Below are positions 57,139 to 64,000 of a stretch of DNA of 64,000 bases, in pieces. How positions within the stretch are numbered: the stretch's first letter is position 1; each line of letters begins with the position of its first letter. The notes under the pieces were generated by a model. That model searched no databases. It saw nothing but the letters and a program-made list of their open reading frames with translations, and was not told the origin of the DNA. This stretch comes from DASRIA01 sp963724065 (GTDB lineage: Bacteria; Actinomycetota; Thermoleophilia; Solirubrobacterales; JBBDJG01). Where the stretch lies: positions 558,001 to 622,000 of the forward strand of contig CAVRTB010000001.1 of NCBI GenBank assembly GCA_963724065.1, read 5' to 3'. Position numbers and translations under genes: made by a program.

Positions 57139-58299
57139 CTATTCGGGGATCATCGCGTTGATTCCGGTCGCGTGGCGCCCGATGATCAGCTTCTGGATCT
57201 GCGAGGTGCCCTCGTAGAGCGTCGTCACGCGCGCGTCGCGCATGTAGCGCTCGACCGGGTACTCGTCGATGTAGCCGTAGCCGCCGTGAACCTGGATCGC
57301 GGCGTTCGCGCAGCGCACGGCTGCCTCGGTTGCGTAGTACTTCGCGATCGAGGTCTCGAGCGTGTTCGGGCGCTTCAGGTCCTTGAGGTGGCCCGCCCGC
57401 CAGACCAGCAGGCGCGCCGCGTCGGCGTCGACGACCATCTCGGCGATCAGCTCCTGCACGAGCTGAAAGCTCGCGATCGGGCGGCCGAACTGCCGGCGCT
57501 CCTTCGAATACTTGACCGACTCGTTGACGCAGCCCTGGGCGATCCCGACGCAGCCCGCCGCGACGCTGTAGCGGCCCCGGTCGAGCGCCGACATCGCGAT
57601 CTTGAAGCCGTCGCCGATCTCGCCGAGCATCTCGTCGCCGGAGACCTCGACGCCGTCGAGCGACAGCTCGGCGGTGTCCGAGGCGCGCAGCCCCAGCTTG
57701 CCGTGGATCTCCTGCGCCGAGAAGCCGGGACGGTCGGTCGGCACCAGGAAGCACGCGAGCCCGCGGTGCTTGCGCTCCGGGTCGGTCTGGGCGAAGATCA
57801 TCGCGACCTTGGCGTTGTTGCCGAGCGAGATGAACATCTTCGACCCGGAGATCGACCATCCGTCGCCCCGCTTGGTCGCGCGCGTCGCGACCGAGGCTGC
57901 ATCGGACCCGGTGCCGGGCTCGGTGAGGCCGAAGCAGCCGAGCCATTCGCCCGAGCAGAGCTTCGGGAGCAGCGCACGCTTCTGCTCATCGGTGCCCCAC
58001 TGCTCGATGGACCCGGCGACGAGCGACGTCTGCACGGACACGACGGTGCGCGCCGACGAGTCGCCGCGGCCGATCTCCTCGACGATGAGGCCGTAGGAGA
58101 TGTAATCGAGGCTGCGCCCGCCGTACTCCTCGGCGACCGGTGCCCCGAGATATCCCATGTCCGCGATCTTCTTGACCAGCTCGAGGTCGAAGCGCTCGGC
58201 GCGATCGTTGTCGCGGGCGCGCGGGATGATCTCGCGGTCGGCGAACTCACGCGCCGTCTCGCGGATCAGGCGCTGCTCGTCGGAGAGCTCGAAGTTCAT
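57139..58299 (-). CDS. Acyl-CoA dehydrogenase
   Basis: 386 aa FAD enzyme of the short/medium-chain type. CFGLTEPGTGSDAASV and KMFISLGNNAKVAMIFAQT bind FAD; RQFGRPIASFQLVQELIAEM and the catalytic base LYEGTSQIQKLIIGR (Glu) are present. It introduces the 2,3-double bond feeding the downstream hydratase. ATG 58299 overlaps the aminotransferase stop by 4 nt (ATGA). No ETF genes are in the window. Confidence 0.94.
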   Translation of the reverse strand: MNFELSDEQRLIRETAREFADREIIPRARDNDRAERFDLELVKKIADMGYLGAPVAEEYGGRSLDYISYGLIVEEIGRGDSSARTVVSVQTSLVAGSIEQWGTDEQKRALLPKLCSGEWLGCFGLTEPGTGSDAASVATRATKRGDGWSISGSKMFISLGNNAKVAMIFAQTDPERKHRGLACFLVPTDRPGFSAQEIHGKLGLRASDTAELSLDGVEVSGDEMLGEIGDGFKIAMSALDRGRYSVAAGCVGIAQGCVNESVKYSKERRQFGRPIASFQLVQELIAEMVVDADAARLLVWRAGHLKDLKRPNTLETSIAKYYATEAAVRCANAAIQVHGGYGYIDEYPVERYMRDARVTTLYEGTSQIQKLIIGRHATGINAMIPE

Positions 58300-59126
58300 C
58301 CGCCTTCGAGTTGCAAGGCGCCCGTGAGCTCGGCCTGGATGTGCTCGGCGAGCAGATCGGACACGCGCTGGGTGACGGGCCCGGGGCACGCGAAGTCGAG
58401 GCCGTCGAGCGACGAGATCCCCTGCACCTCGCGCAATGACGACGCCAGGAACAGCTCAGCCGCTCCGACCACGTCGGAGAGGTTGGTGGTCTCGTCCTCG
58501 GTGACCGGCACGAGCCGCATGATGCGCTCGCGCGTGATCGAGGCGAGTACCCCTGCATCGAGCGCGGGCGTATGGAGGTTGCCCTGCGAATCGACCCAGA
58601 AGAGGGTGGAGGTCGGCGCCTCGAGCACGCTCCCGTCGGGCTCGATCAGCAGCGCCTCGTCGGCTCCGTCGCGCTGCGCGAGGCGAGTCGCGCGCATGTT
58701 GCCCCCGTAGGAAAGCGTCTTCAGGTGGTTGAGCACGATCGTCGTCTGGTAGCGCACGCCCGACAGGGAGAGACCGTGGCGAAACTCGGGCAGCGGCTCG
58801 ATGATCCCGATCCGGCGGCCACCGCGTGTGACCACCAGCCGCAGGGCGGCGTCGTGCTTCCCATGCTCGGCGATCAGGGCCTCGAGCTCGCGCTCGAACG
58901 CGGGCCGGTCGTACTCGAGGAAGATCCCCTCGGCCGAGCGGTCGAGGCGGTCCATGTGGTCGGCGAACCCGAAGGGCTTCCCTTCGTAGAGCTTGAGCAT
59001 CTCGAACGCGCCGTCGCCGCGCAGGAAGCCGTCGTCGGTGATCGACACGGTTGCATCGGCGACTGGCCCGATGCGCCCGTCCACGCAGCACAGCAGGGGT
59101 ATGGCCGGGTTGCGGGGGTCAGTCAT
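58296..59126 (-). CDS. Class IV PLP aminotransferase
   Basis: 276 aa, fold type IV (branched-chain/D-amino acid aminotransferase or aminodeoxychorismate lyase family). PLP lysine in VLNHLKTLSYGGNMRATRLA; phosphate-binding DEALLIEPDGSVLEAPTSTLFW and ASITRERIM follow. ATG 59126 has TAAGCT on the minus strand (plus 59136-59141) 9 nt upstream, overlapping the stop of the NTF2-like gene, so a promoter inside the operon is likely. An amino-group step in an acyl-CoA operon is unexpected. Confidence 0.85.
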   Translation of the reverse strand: MTDPRNPAIPLLCCVDGRIGPVADATVSITDDGFLRGDGAFEMLKLYEGKPFGFADHMDRLDRSAEGIFLEYDRPAFERELEALIAEHGKHDAALRLVVTRGGRRIGIIEPLPEFRHGLSLSGVRYQTTIVLNHLKTLSYGGNMRATRLAQRDGADEALLIEPDGSVLEAPTSTLFWVDSQGNLHTPALDAGVLASITRERIMRLVPVTEDETTNLSDVVGAAELFLASSLREVQGISSLDGLDFACPGPVTQRVSDLLAEHIQAELTGALQLEGG

Positions 59127-59133
59127 GAGCGGG

Positions 59134-59535
59134 CTAGCTTAATCCACTCGCCGCGATCGCCTGTTCGCGGTCGTAGTAGGTCTGCAGGCGGATCATCTTG
59201 CCGTCGCGGAACTCGTAGACCCAGCCGATCGCCTGCTCGAGCTCGATGCCGCTGCCGCGTCCCCGGGCCCGCACGCCGCCGAGCGCCAGCACGATGTCGT
59301 CGCGCTCGCGGTACTCGTCGATCACGATCTCCCAGGTCTCGAAGTTCTCGTCCAGCCCCGCAAGCCACTGGCGCGCGCCCTCGTGCCCGCGAAAGGCCTC
59401 GCCCTGGAACGCGTCGCCGATCGCCGTGTGGATCTCCACCTCCGGGTCGATGAGGTCAAGGGGCGGGGTGCGGTCGCCGCCGTTCCAGCGCTCCATCGCC
59501 TCGCGCACCCGGGCGGCGTTGCCGCCGGCCGTCAC
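59134..59535 (-). CDS. NTF2-like/SnoaL-type protein in the catabolic operon
   Basis: 133 aa. VREAMERWNGGDRTPPLDLIDPEVEIHTAIGDAFQGEAFRGHEGARQWLAGLDENFETWEIVIDEY is the NTF2-like core from about residue 10, then VLALGGVRARGRGSGIELEQAIGWVYEFRDGKMIRLQTYYDREQAI. GTG 59535 overlaps the thiolase stop (GTGA), so it is tightly coupled to thiolase. The ligand is unknown. Confidence 0.78.
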   Translation of the reverse strand: MTAGGNAARVREAMERWNGGDRTPPLDLIDPEVEIHTAIGDAFQGEAFRGHEGARQWLAGLDENFETWEIVIDEYRERDDIVLALGGVRARGRGSGIELEQAIGWVYEFRDGKMIRLQTYYDREQAIAASGLS

Positions 59536-60737
59536 GCTGAGGGGTTCTCGACCACGGTGGCGAGGCCCTGGCCGACGCCGATGCACATCGTCGCGAGCCC
59601 GCGCCGCGCGCCGCGGCGGCGCATCTCGTGGATCAGCGTGCCCAGCAGGCGCGCGCCCGAGGCGCCGAGCGGGTGCCCGAGCGCGATCGCGCCACCATTG
59701 ACGTTCAGCCGCTCGGTGTCGATCTCGAGCTCGCCCGCACACGCCAGCACCTGCGAGGCGAAGGCCTCGTTCAGCTCGACCAGATCGATGTCCGCGATGC
59801 CGAGGCCGGCGGATGCGAGCGCCTTGCGGGTCGCGGGAACCGGGCCGATGCCCATCATGCGGGGCTCGACGCCGGCGGCGCCCGTGGCGACTATCCGCGC
59901 AAGCGGCTCGCGGCCAAGCTCACGCGCGCGCTCGGCGCTCGCCAGCACGAGGCACGCGGCGCCGTCGTTGATCTGCGAGGAGTTCCCGGCGGTCACGGTG
60001 CCGCCCTCGGTGAACGCGGGACGCAGGCGGGCGAGCTTCTCCAAGGTGGTGTCGGCGCGCGGGCCCTCGTCCGAGTGGACCGTGAGCGGATCGCCCTTCG
60101 GCTGGGGGACGGGCACCGGGACGATCTCGCCGTCGAGGCGCCCGCCCTCCTGCGCGGCGAGCGCGCGGCGGTGGCTCTCGAGCGCGAACGCGTCCTGCGC
60201 CTCGCGTGAGACGCCGAAGCGCTGTGCGATGTGCTCGGCGGTCTCGCCCATCGAGTCGGTGCCGTGCAGCTCGGCCATGCGCGGGTTGACGAAGCGCCAG
60301 CCGATCGTCGTGTCGTAGACCGGCGGCCCGCCACGCGGGAACGAGCGCTCGGCCTTGGGCATCGCGAGCGGCGCGCGCGTCATCGACTCGACGCCGCCGG
60401 CGAGCACGAGGTCGGCGTCACCAAGGCGGATCTGGCGCGCCGCCTGGTTGATCGCCTCGAGCCCCGAGGCGCAGAGCCGGTTGACCGTGACGCCCGGCAC
60501 CTCGACCGGCAGGCCGGCAAGCAGCAGGCCCATGCGCGCTACGTTGCGGTTGTCCTCGCCGGCCTGGTTCGTGCAGCCCATGTAGACCTCGTCGATCCGA
60601 TCGGCCGGCAGGCCGCAGCGGTCGACCGCTGCGCGGATCACGTGTGCGGCGAGGTCGTCGGGGCGCGCGTTGGCGAGCGCGCCCCCGTAGCGCCCGATCG
60701 GGGTGCGAAGCGCGTCGATCACGTAGGCGTCGGTCAC
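59532..60737 (-). CDS. Acetyl-CoA acyltransferase (thiolase, PcaF/PaaJ-like)
   Basis: 401 aa. Nucleophile Cys in VNRLCASGLEAI, the His loop NVNGGAIALGHPLGASGAR and the second Cys in MCIGVGQGLA. The block MGCTNQAGEDNRNVARMGLLLAGLP resembles 3-oxoadipyl-CoA thiolases (PcaF/PaaJ) more than general fatty-acid thiolases. GTG 60737 follows TACAGT on the minus strand (plus 60746-60751) by 8 nt; it is the leaderless first gene of the operon. Confidence 0.92.
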   Translation of the reverse strand: MTDAYVIDALRTPIGRYGGALANARPDDLAAHVIRAAVDRCGLPADRIDEVYMGCTNQAGEDNRNVARMGLLLAGLPVEVPGVTVNRLCASGLEAINQAARQIRLGDADLVLAGGVESMTRAPLAMPKAERSFPRGGPPVYDTTIGWRFVNPRMAELHGTDSMGETAEHIAQRFGVSREAQDAFALESHRRALAAQEGGRLDGEIVPVPVPQPKGDPLTVHSDEGPRADTTLEKLARLRPAFTEGGTVTAGNSSQINDGAACLVLASAERARELGREPLARIVATGAAGVEPRMMGIGPVPATRKALASAGLGIADIDLVELNEAFASQVLACAGELEIDTERLNVNGGAIALGHPLGASGARLLGTLIHEMRRRGARRGLATMCIGVGQGLATVVENPSA

Positions 60738-60793
60738 GGCGGAAAACTGTACTTCAGCCACGAGGGGCGGCGGGTACACTCGGCGAAGCGGCT

Positions 60794-61084
60794 TTGGACA
60801 CCTTTCCCCTCATCGTGCTGGGCGGGATCCTCGTGATCGTGTTGGTGCTCGTGCTGCTCGCGCAACTCTATCCCGGCACCGGGGCGGACCTGCTCGACTG
60901 GCAGCCGACGCGCTCCTACGAGACCGAGGTCGAGCTCGAGATGCAGGACGTCGAGCAGATGATCGCGGCGCAGAACGAGTACCGGCGAAAGCGCGGCGAG
61001 CAGGCGATCACAGAGGACGAGTTCCGCGAGGACGTCGTCCGCGAGGAGGCTCGCCGGGCCGCGGAGAACGCCGAGCGCGAGTAG
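60794..61084 (+). CDS. Small membrane-anchored charged protein
   Basis: 96 aa. One N-terminal transmembrane helix (FPLIVLGGILVIVLVLVLLAQLYP) followed by a soluble helix-rich, acidic tail (YETEVELEMQDVEQMIAAQNEYRRKRGEQAITEDEFREDVVREEARR). The TTG at 60794 lies 13 nt after TACACT (60775-60780). It is divergent from thiolase and convergent with the alpha/beta hydrolase. Function unknown. Confidence 0.68.
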   Translation: MDTFPLIVLGGILVIVLVLVLLAQLYPGTGADLLDWQPTRSYETEVELEMQDVEQMIAAQNEYRRKRGEQAITEDEFREDVVREEARRAAENAERE

Positions 61085-61090
61085 GCGGGA

Positions 61091-62044
61091 CTAATGGGGC
61101 GAGGCGCCGTTGCGCAGGGCCCGCCCGCTGGTGTTGCGCGCGCCGAGGAAGTCGTCGAGCAGCCGCGTCACGCTGGTCGGCAGCTCGAGCTGCGGATAGT
61201 GGCCGCAGCGATCGAGGATCCTCACGTCCGCGTGCGGTACGGCCGCGGCCAAACCCTCTGCGTGCTGCGCGGGCGTGAGGCGGTCCTCGCTGCCCCACAG
61301 CACGAGCACCGCCATCTCGAGCGTCGCGGTGCGCGCGAGCAGCTCGCCCGTGTAGCCGGCCATCAGCGCCCGGCCCGTCTCGATCAGGTGCCTGAGCTCA
61401 CGCGGCCCGCCGTGGAGGTGCACGAAGTGGTCGATCACCTCACCCATCGCCCGCGTGTCGTGCACCAGGCGCTCCTCCAGGAATCCGCGCAGCGCGGCCT
61501 TGATCGCCGGCTTGGCCACCGGATTGGGCAGTCGCAGCAGCGCGGGCCAGTTGATCCAGCGCCCCGAGATCGCGTGCCACCACCACGGCGCGCTGTCCCC
61601 GAGCCCGGCCGGCGCGACGAGCACGAGACGATCGACGAGCGCGGGATCCTCGAGCGCGACGGTGAGGGCCATCGCGCCTCCGAGCGAATGGCCGACGAAT
61701 GCGGCGCGCTCGATCTCGAGCTCCTCGAACAGCGCCGGGAAGAACTCGTGGTAGCAGCCGATCAGGTCATCGGCGAAGCACGGAGGAGGGTCGCCCGAAC
61801 GGCCGAAGGGCGGGACGTCGATCGCGATCACTCGTCGCCTGCGGGCGAGCGGCGGGACAACGCGCCGCCAGGCGTCCGCGGTGTCGCCGTAACCGTGCAG
61901 CAGCAGCACCGGTGGCAGCGAGGAGGGTGTCTGCGCCGGCGCGTCGACCACGTACGTCTCGCATCCGCCCACGTCGAGCAGCCGCCCCGCGAGCTGCATT
62001 CCGCTCGCGTCGAACAGCCCCGGATGTCGCATCGCTCGCGCCAT
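61091..62044 (-). CDS. Alpha/beta-fold hydrolase
   Basis: 317 aa. Oxyanion block VLLLHGYGDTADAWR, nucleophile elbow VGHSLGGAMAL, acid in VLWGSEDRLTP and His in DRCGHYPQLELP: a full catalytic triad. A cap region lies between (about 140-225, rich in Trp and Leu), as in lipase/esterase or C-C hydrolase families. The substrate is unknown. ATG 62044 is not preceded by a clear promoter or ribosome-binding site. Confidence 0.88.
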   Translation of the reverse strand: MARAMRHPGLFDASGMQLAGRLLDVGGCETYVVDAPAQTPSSLPPVLLLHGYGDTADAWRRVVPPLARRRRVIAIDVPPFGRSGDPPPCFADDLIGCYHEFFPALFEELEIERAAFVGHSLGGAMALTVALEDPALVDRLVLVAPAGLGDSAPWWWHAISGRWINWPALLRLPNPVAKPAIKAALRGFLEERLVHDTRAMGEVIDHFVHLHGGPRELRHLIETGRALMAGYTGELLARTATLEMAVLVLWGSEDRLTPAQHAEGLAAAVPHADVRILDRCGHYPQLELPTSVTRLLDDFLGARNTSGRALRNGASPH

Positions 62045-62177
62045 CAGGAAACCGTCAGCGCCGGTTTGGGGTCGGCGCGGTCATTGTGGCTCCCCTGCCA
62101 ATACATCCCTGTCCCATTTGTATCTTAGGGCCGAGGCGGGGGGGCCCGCTTGAACCGCGTGGCTAAGCTCCGCCACG

Positions 62178-62330
62178 GTGCTTTGTCCAAACTGCATGTC
62201 TTCCTACATAGAGCCCCTGCCGGACGACCCCGACGACGGGGGTCCGGGCCCTGACGAGCCGGTCATGCGGTGCACGGAGTGCGAGTATGCGGCCCCGCGC
62301 TCGGAGTTCGTTCCCGAGACCTACCGCTGA
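62178..62330 (+). CDS. 50-residue double CxxC zinc-ribbon protein
   Basis: The frame begins VLCPNCMSSYIE, has an Asp/Pro/Gly-rich linker, then VMRCTECEYAA and ends ETYR. Two CxxC pairs about 33 residues apart form a zinc ribbon. GTG 62178 follows TAAGCT (62164-62169) by 8 nt, matching the leaderless pattern of many neighbours, which supports it as a real gene. Function unknown; such ribbons bind nucleic acid or partner proteins. Confidence 0.6.
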   Translation: MLCPNCMSSYIEPLPDDPDDGGPGPDEPVMRCTECEYAAPRSEFVPETYR

Positions 62331-62396
62331 CGGCAGGCCTACGCGGCTCTCCGCCATTTGTGGATCGCGCCGTCGGCGCTGTTCGCCGCCGGCTCG

Positions 62397-62423
62397 AAAA
62401 AAGGCCCACGAGCGGGCACTTTT
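62397..62423. terminator. AT-flanked stem-loop after the zinc-ribbon gene
   Basis: An A-run and GGCCC (plus strand) face GGGC and a TTTT run around a short loop, one mismatch in the stem. The T-runs on both strands suit bidirectional termination. It lies between the zinc-ribbon gene and the metallophosphatase leader. Confidence 0.45.
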
Positions 62424-62511
62424 CGCATAGGGTTGGGCCGTCGGTGTGTCCCCCGCGGAGGGCGCGGGCGAAAGGCACCCGTTGGATCCAAAGGACGGGT
62501 CAAGGAGCAGG

Positions 62512-63912
62512 GTGAGCAGGGATTGCCTCCGAGCAGTTGCGTCGGCCGTGATCGCCGTGACGGCGATCTCGGGGTTCGCCGCGGACAGCGCCGCCGGCGA
62601 CCCCGTGATCGCCGCCGCCGGAGACATCGCGTGCTCCTCCAGCAGCGCGACCACGGCCACGAAATGCCGCCAGCGATCCACATCGGACCTGCTCGTCAAC
62701 GCGGGCCTGAGCGCTGTGCTTCCGCTCGGCGACGCCCAATACCAGAGCGGAAGCCTGTCCGGCTTCACCAAGTCCTATCACCCGACCTGGGGGCGCGTGA
62801 AGCCGATCACGTTCCCGGCGGCGGGCAACCACGAGTACAAGACCGCCGGCGCCAAGGGGTACTTCGACTACTTCAACGGTGCCGGTCAGGTCGGAGGTGC
62901 GGCCGGAAACCGCGGCGCGGGCTACTACAGCTACGACATCGGAGCCTGGCACCTGATCGCGCTCAACTCGAGCGATCACTGCCTGGTGGTGTCGTGCGCG
63001 AAGGGCTCGTCGCAGGAGACGTGGCTGAAGGCCGACCTTGCCGCTCATCCGCGATCGTGCACGCTCGCGTACTGGCACCATCCCCGGTTCAACTCCGGCC
63101 ACGGTGGCAACGCGACCTTCATGCAGGCGCTCTTCCAGGATCTTTACGACGCCGACGCTGACGTTGTGCTCGGCGGCCACGCCCACGACTATGAGCGCTT
63201 CGCGCCGCAGAACCCGGCCGGCAAGCTCGACAATGCGCGAGGGATCAGGCAGTTCGTGGTGGGCACCGGAGGGGCGTTCTTCACAGCGTTGGGCGGGGCC
63301 AAGCCCAACAGCCAGGTGCGCAACGCGAGCACCTACGGGGTCCTGATGCTGACTCTCCGCGCGGCCTCGTACGACTGGAAGTTCGTCCCCGAGGCGGGCA
63401 AGAAGTTCACCGATTCCGGCACCGAGCGCTGTCACGGCGCGGGCGCTCCGCCGCTCGGGCCAGGGCCGCTCGCCCCGGCCAAGAGCATCGTGAGGGCCAA
63501 CTCCCCGGGCGGGGTCCTCTCGCGCTGCACGATCAGCGGCACGGCCGGCGACGACGTGCTGATCGGGACATCGGGACGTGACGTGATCTGCGGGCTCGCG
63601 GGCAACGACCGCATTCGTGGCCGCGACGGCGACGACGTGCTGCTCGGAGGCCGGGGCCGCGACGTGATCTTCGGGGGAAGGGGGGACGACGTCCTGCACG
63701 GCAACTTCGAGGCCGACGTGCTGCGCGGACAGAGCGGTAACGACCGGATCGGCGGGGAGGGAGGCCGAAACCGGATCTACGGGAACGCCGGCAACGACGT
63801 GCTGGACTCCTCCAAGAACCGGCGCGGCGGCGACCGCGTCGACGGCGGCAGGGGCCGCGATACGGTGCGCGCGAACCGCGGCGACCGCGTGCGCTCGGCG
63901 CGGCGCCGCTAG
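62512..63912 (+). CDS. Secreted metallophosphatase with RTX-like repeats
   Basis: 466 aa. Signal peptide to about residue 28 (LRAVASAVIAVTAISGFAADSAAG). Calcineurin-like phosphoesterase: AAAGDIA, LPLGDAQY, AAGNHEY, WHHPRFNSG and GGHAHDYER give the metal ligands. From about residue 345 the chain has hemolysin-type repeats (AGDDVLIGTSGRDVICGLAGNDRI, GDDVLLGGRGRDVIFGG, GNDVLD), which bind calcium in RTX proteins. It may be a nucleotidase or phosphodiesterase outside the cell. GTG 62512 has AAGGAG upstream. The leader (62424-62511) has an ACCCGT/ACGGGT stem before the ribosome-binding site. Confidence 0.85.
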   Translation: MSRDCLRAVASAVIAVTAISGFAADSAAGDPVIAAAGDIACSSSSATTATKCRQRSTSDLLVNAGLSAVLPLGDAQYQSGSLSGFTKSYHPTWGRVKPITFPAAGNHEYKTAGAKGYFDYFNGAGQVGGAAGNRGAGYYSYDIGAWHLIALNSSDHCLVVSCAKGSSQETWLKADLAAHPRSCTLAYWHHPRFNSGHGGNATFMQALFQDLYDADADVVLGGHAHDYERFAPQNPAGKLDNARGIRQFVVGTGGAFFTALGGAKPNSQVRNASTYGVLMLTLRAASYDWKFVPEAGKKFTDSGTERCHGAGAPPLGPGPLAPAKSIVRANSPGGVLSRCTISGTAGDDVLIGTSGRDVICGLAGNDRIRGRDGDDVLLGGRGRDVIFGGRGDDVLHGNFEADVLRGQSGNDRIGGEGGRNRIYGNAGNDVLDSSKNRRGGDRVDGGRGRDTVRANRGDRVRSARRR

Positions 63913-63920
63913 CCGCTTCT

Positions 63921-63944
63921 GGCGCGCGCGCTCGGTCGCGCGCC
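63921..63944 (+). terminator. Stem-loop after the metallophosphatase gene
   Basis: GGCGCGCG (63921-63928) and CGCGCGCC (63937-63944), a perfect 8-bp stem with an 8-nt loop right after the stop codon. Nothing further is recognisable to the end of the window. Confidence 0.55.
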
Positions 63945-64000
63945 GGCGCGTGACCGGCTTCGAGCGGCGGGCCGGCCCCTCTGGAGAAAGCTCGCGATCG

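Overview
High-GC bacterial chromosome, most likely an actinobacterium of the Thermoleophilia/Solirubrobacterales type. This is inferred from extreme third-position GC, the rplM-rpsI-glmM-glmS-nnr-alr order, a GuaB3-type IMP dehydrogenase next to guaA, Flp-type pilin-like proteins, many secreted proteins of lineage-restricted type, and widespread leaderless transcripts. No rRNA, tRNA, CRISPR array, transposase or phage gene is visible. The window is core chromosome with small islands of lineage-specific genes.

Layout. 1-8.2 kb: the 5' end of nadB (minus), a histone-deacetylase-family amidohydrolase, a gene-free stretch with a probable structured minus-strand RNA, a Flp pilin, RNase PH and RdgB, a cation efflux protein, then a tightly overlapping roadblock/LC7-small protein-TldD-TldE operon. 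8.3-15.4 kb: HU, PyrF, a LysM protein, a D-Ala-D-Ala carboxypeptidase, a PfkB sugar kinase, GuaB3 and GuaA. 15.4-16.9 kb: a secreted M23 peptidase under a cyclic-di-AMP (ydaO-type) riboswitch. 17-27.8 kb: L13, S9, GlmM, GlmS (with a possible attenuator), a VOC protein, an NTF2-like protein, an unexplained element with a near-complete anti-Shine-Dalgarno match, NAD(P)HX repair, alanine racemase and a tRNA nucleotidyltransferase. 27.8-35.5 kb: M28 peptidase, HIT protein, a broken cupredoxin lipoprotein, IF-1, an amidase with a small partner, exported proteins, a GT4 glycosyltransferase and a CBS protein.

35.5-40.4 kb: cytochrome c oxidase block ctaC-ctaD-ctaA-ctaB plus two very small membrane proteins, with no subunit III. 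40.5-54.7 kb: mixed metabolic and envelope genes (enoyl-CoA hydratase, two metallo-beta-lactamase-fold proteins, PAP2 and flippase-like membrane proteins, TrxB, PHP phosphoesterase, a large secreted alpha/beta hydrolase, PadR regulator, NTF2-like proteins, a pilin-like/Vps62-like fusion, a parallel beta-helix protein). 54.7-60.8 kb: a minus-strand CoA-ester catabolic operon (thiolase, NTF2-like, class IV aminotransferase, acyl-CoA dehydrogenase, enoyl-CoA hydratase, duplicated 3-hydroxyacyl-CoA dehydrogenase). 60.8-64 kb: a small membrane protein, an alpha/beta hydrolase, a 50-residue zinc ribbon and a secreted metallophosphatase with C-terminal RTX-like repeats.

Cell-wall functions recur: GlmM/GlmS make the amino-sugar precursor, Alr makes D-alanine, and DacA and the M23 peptidase trim peptidoglycan, the last under c-di-AMP control. 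The most useful general signal is a -10 hexamer of the form TANNNT placed 6-10 nt before the start codon of over 20 genes. This implies leaderless mRNAs and helps fix start sites. No cluster could be shown to be a wholly new system. The best leads are the roadblock-TldDE operon, the RNA candidates at 1.34-1.79 kb and 23.0-23.3 kb, the glmS leader and the pilin/Vps62 fusion.
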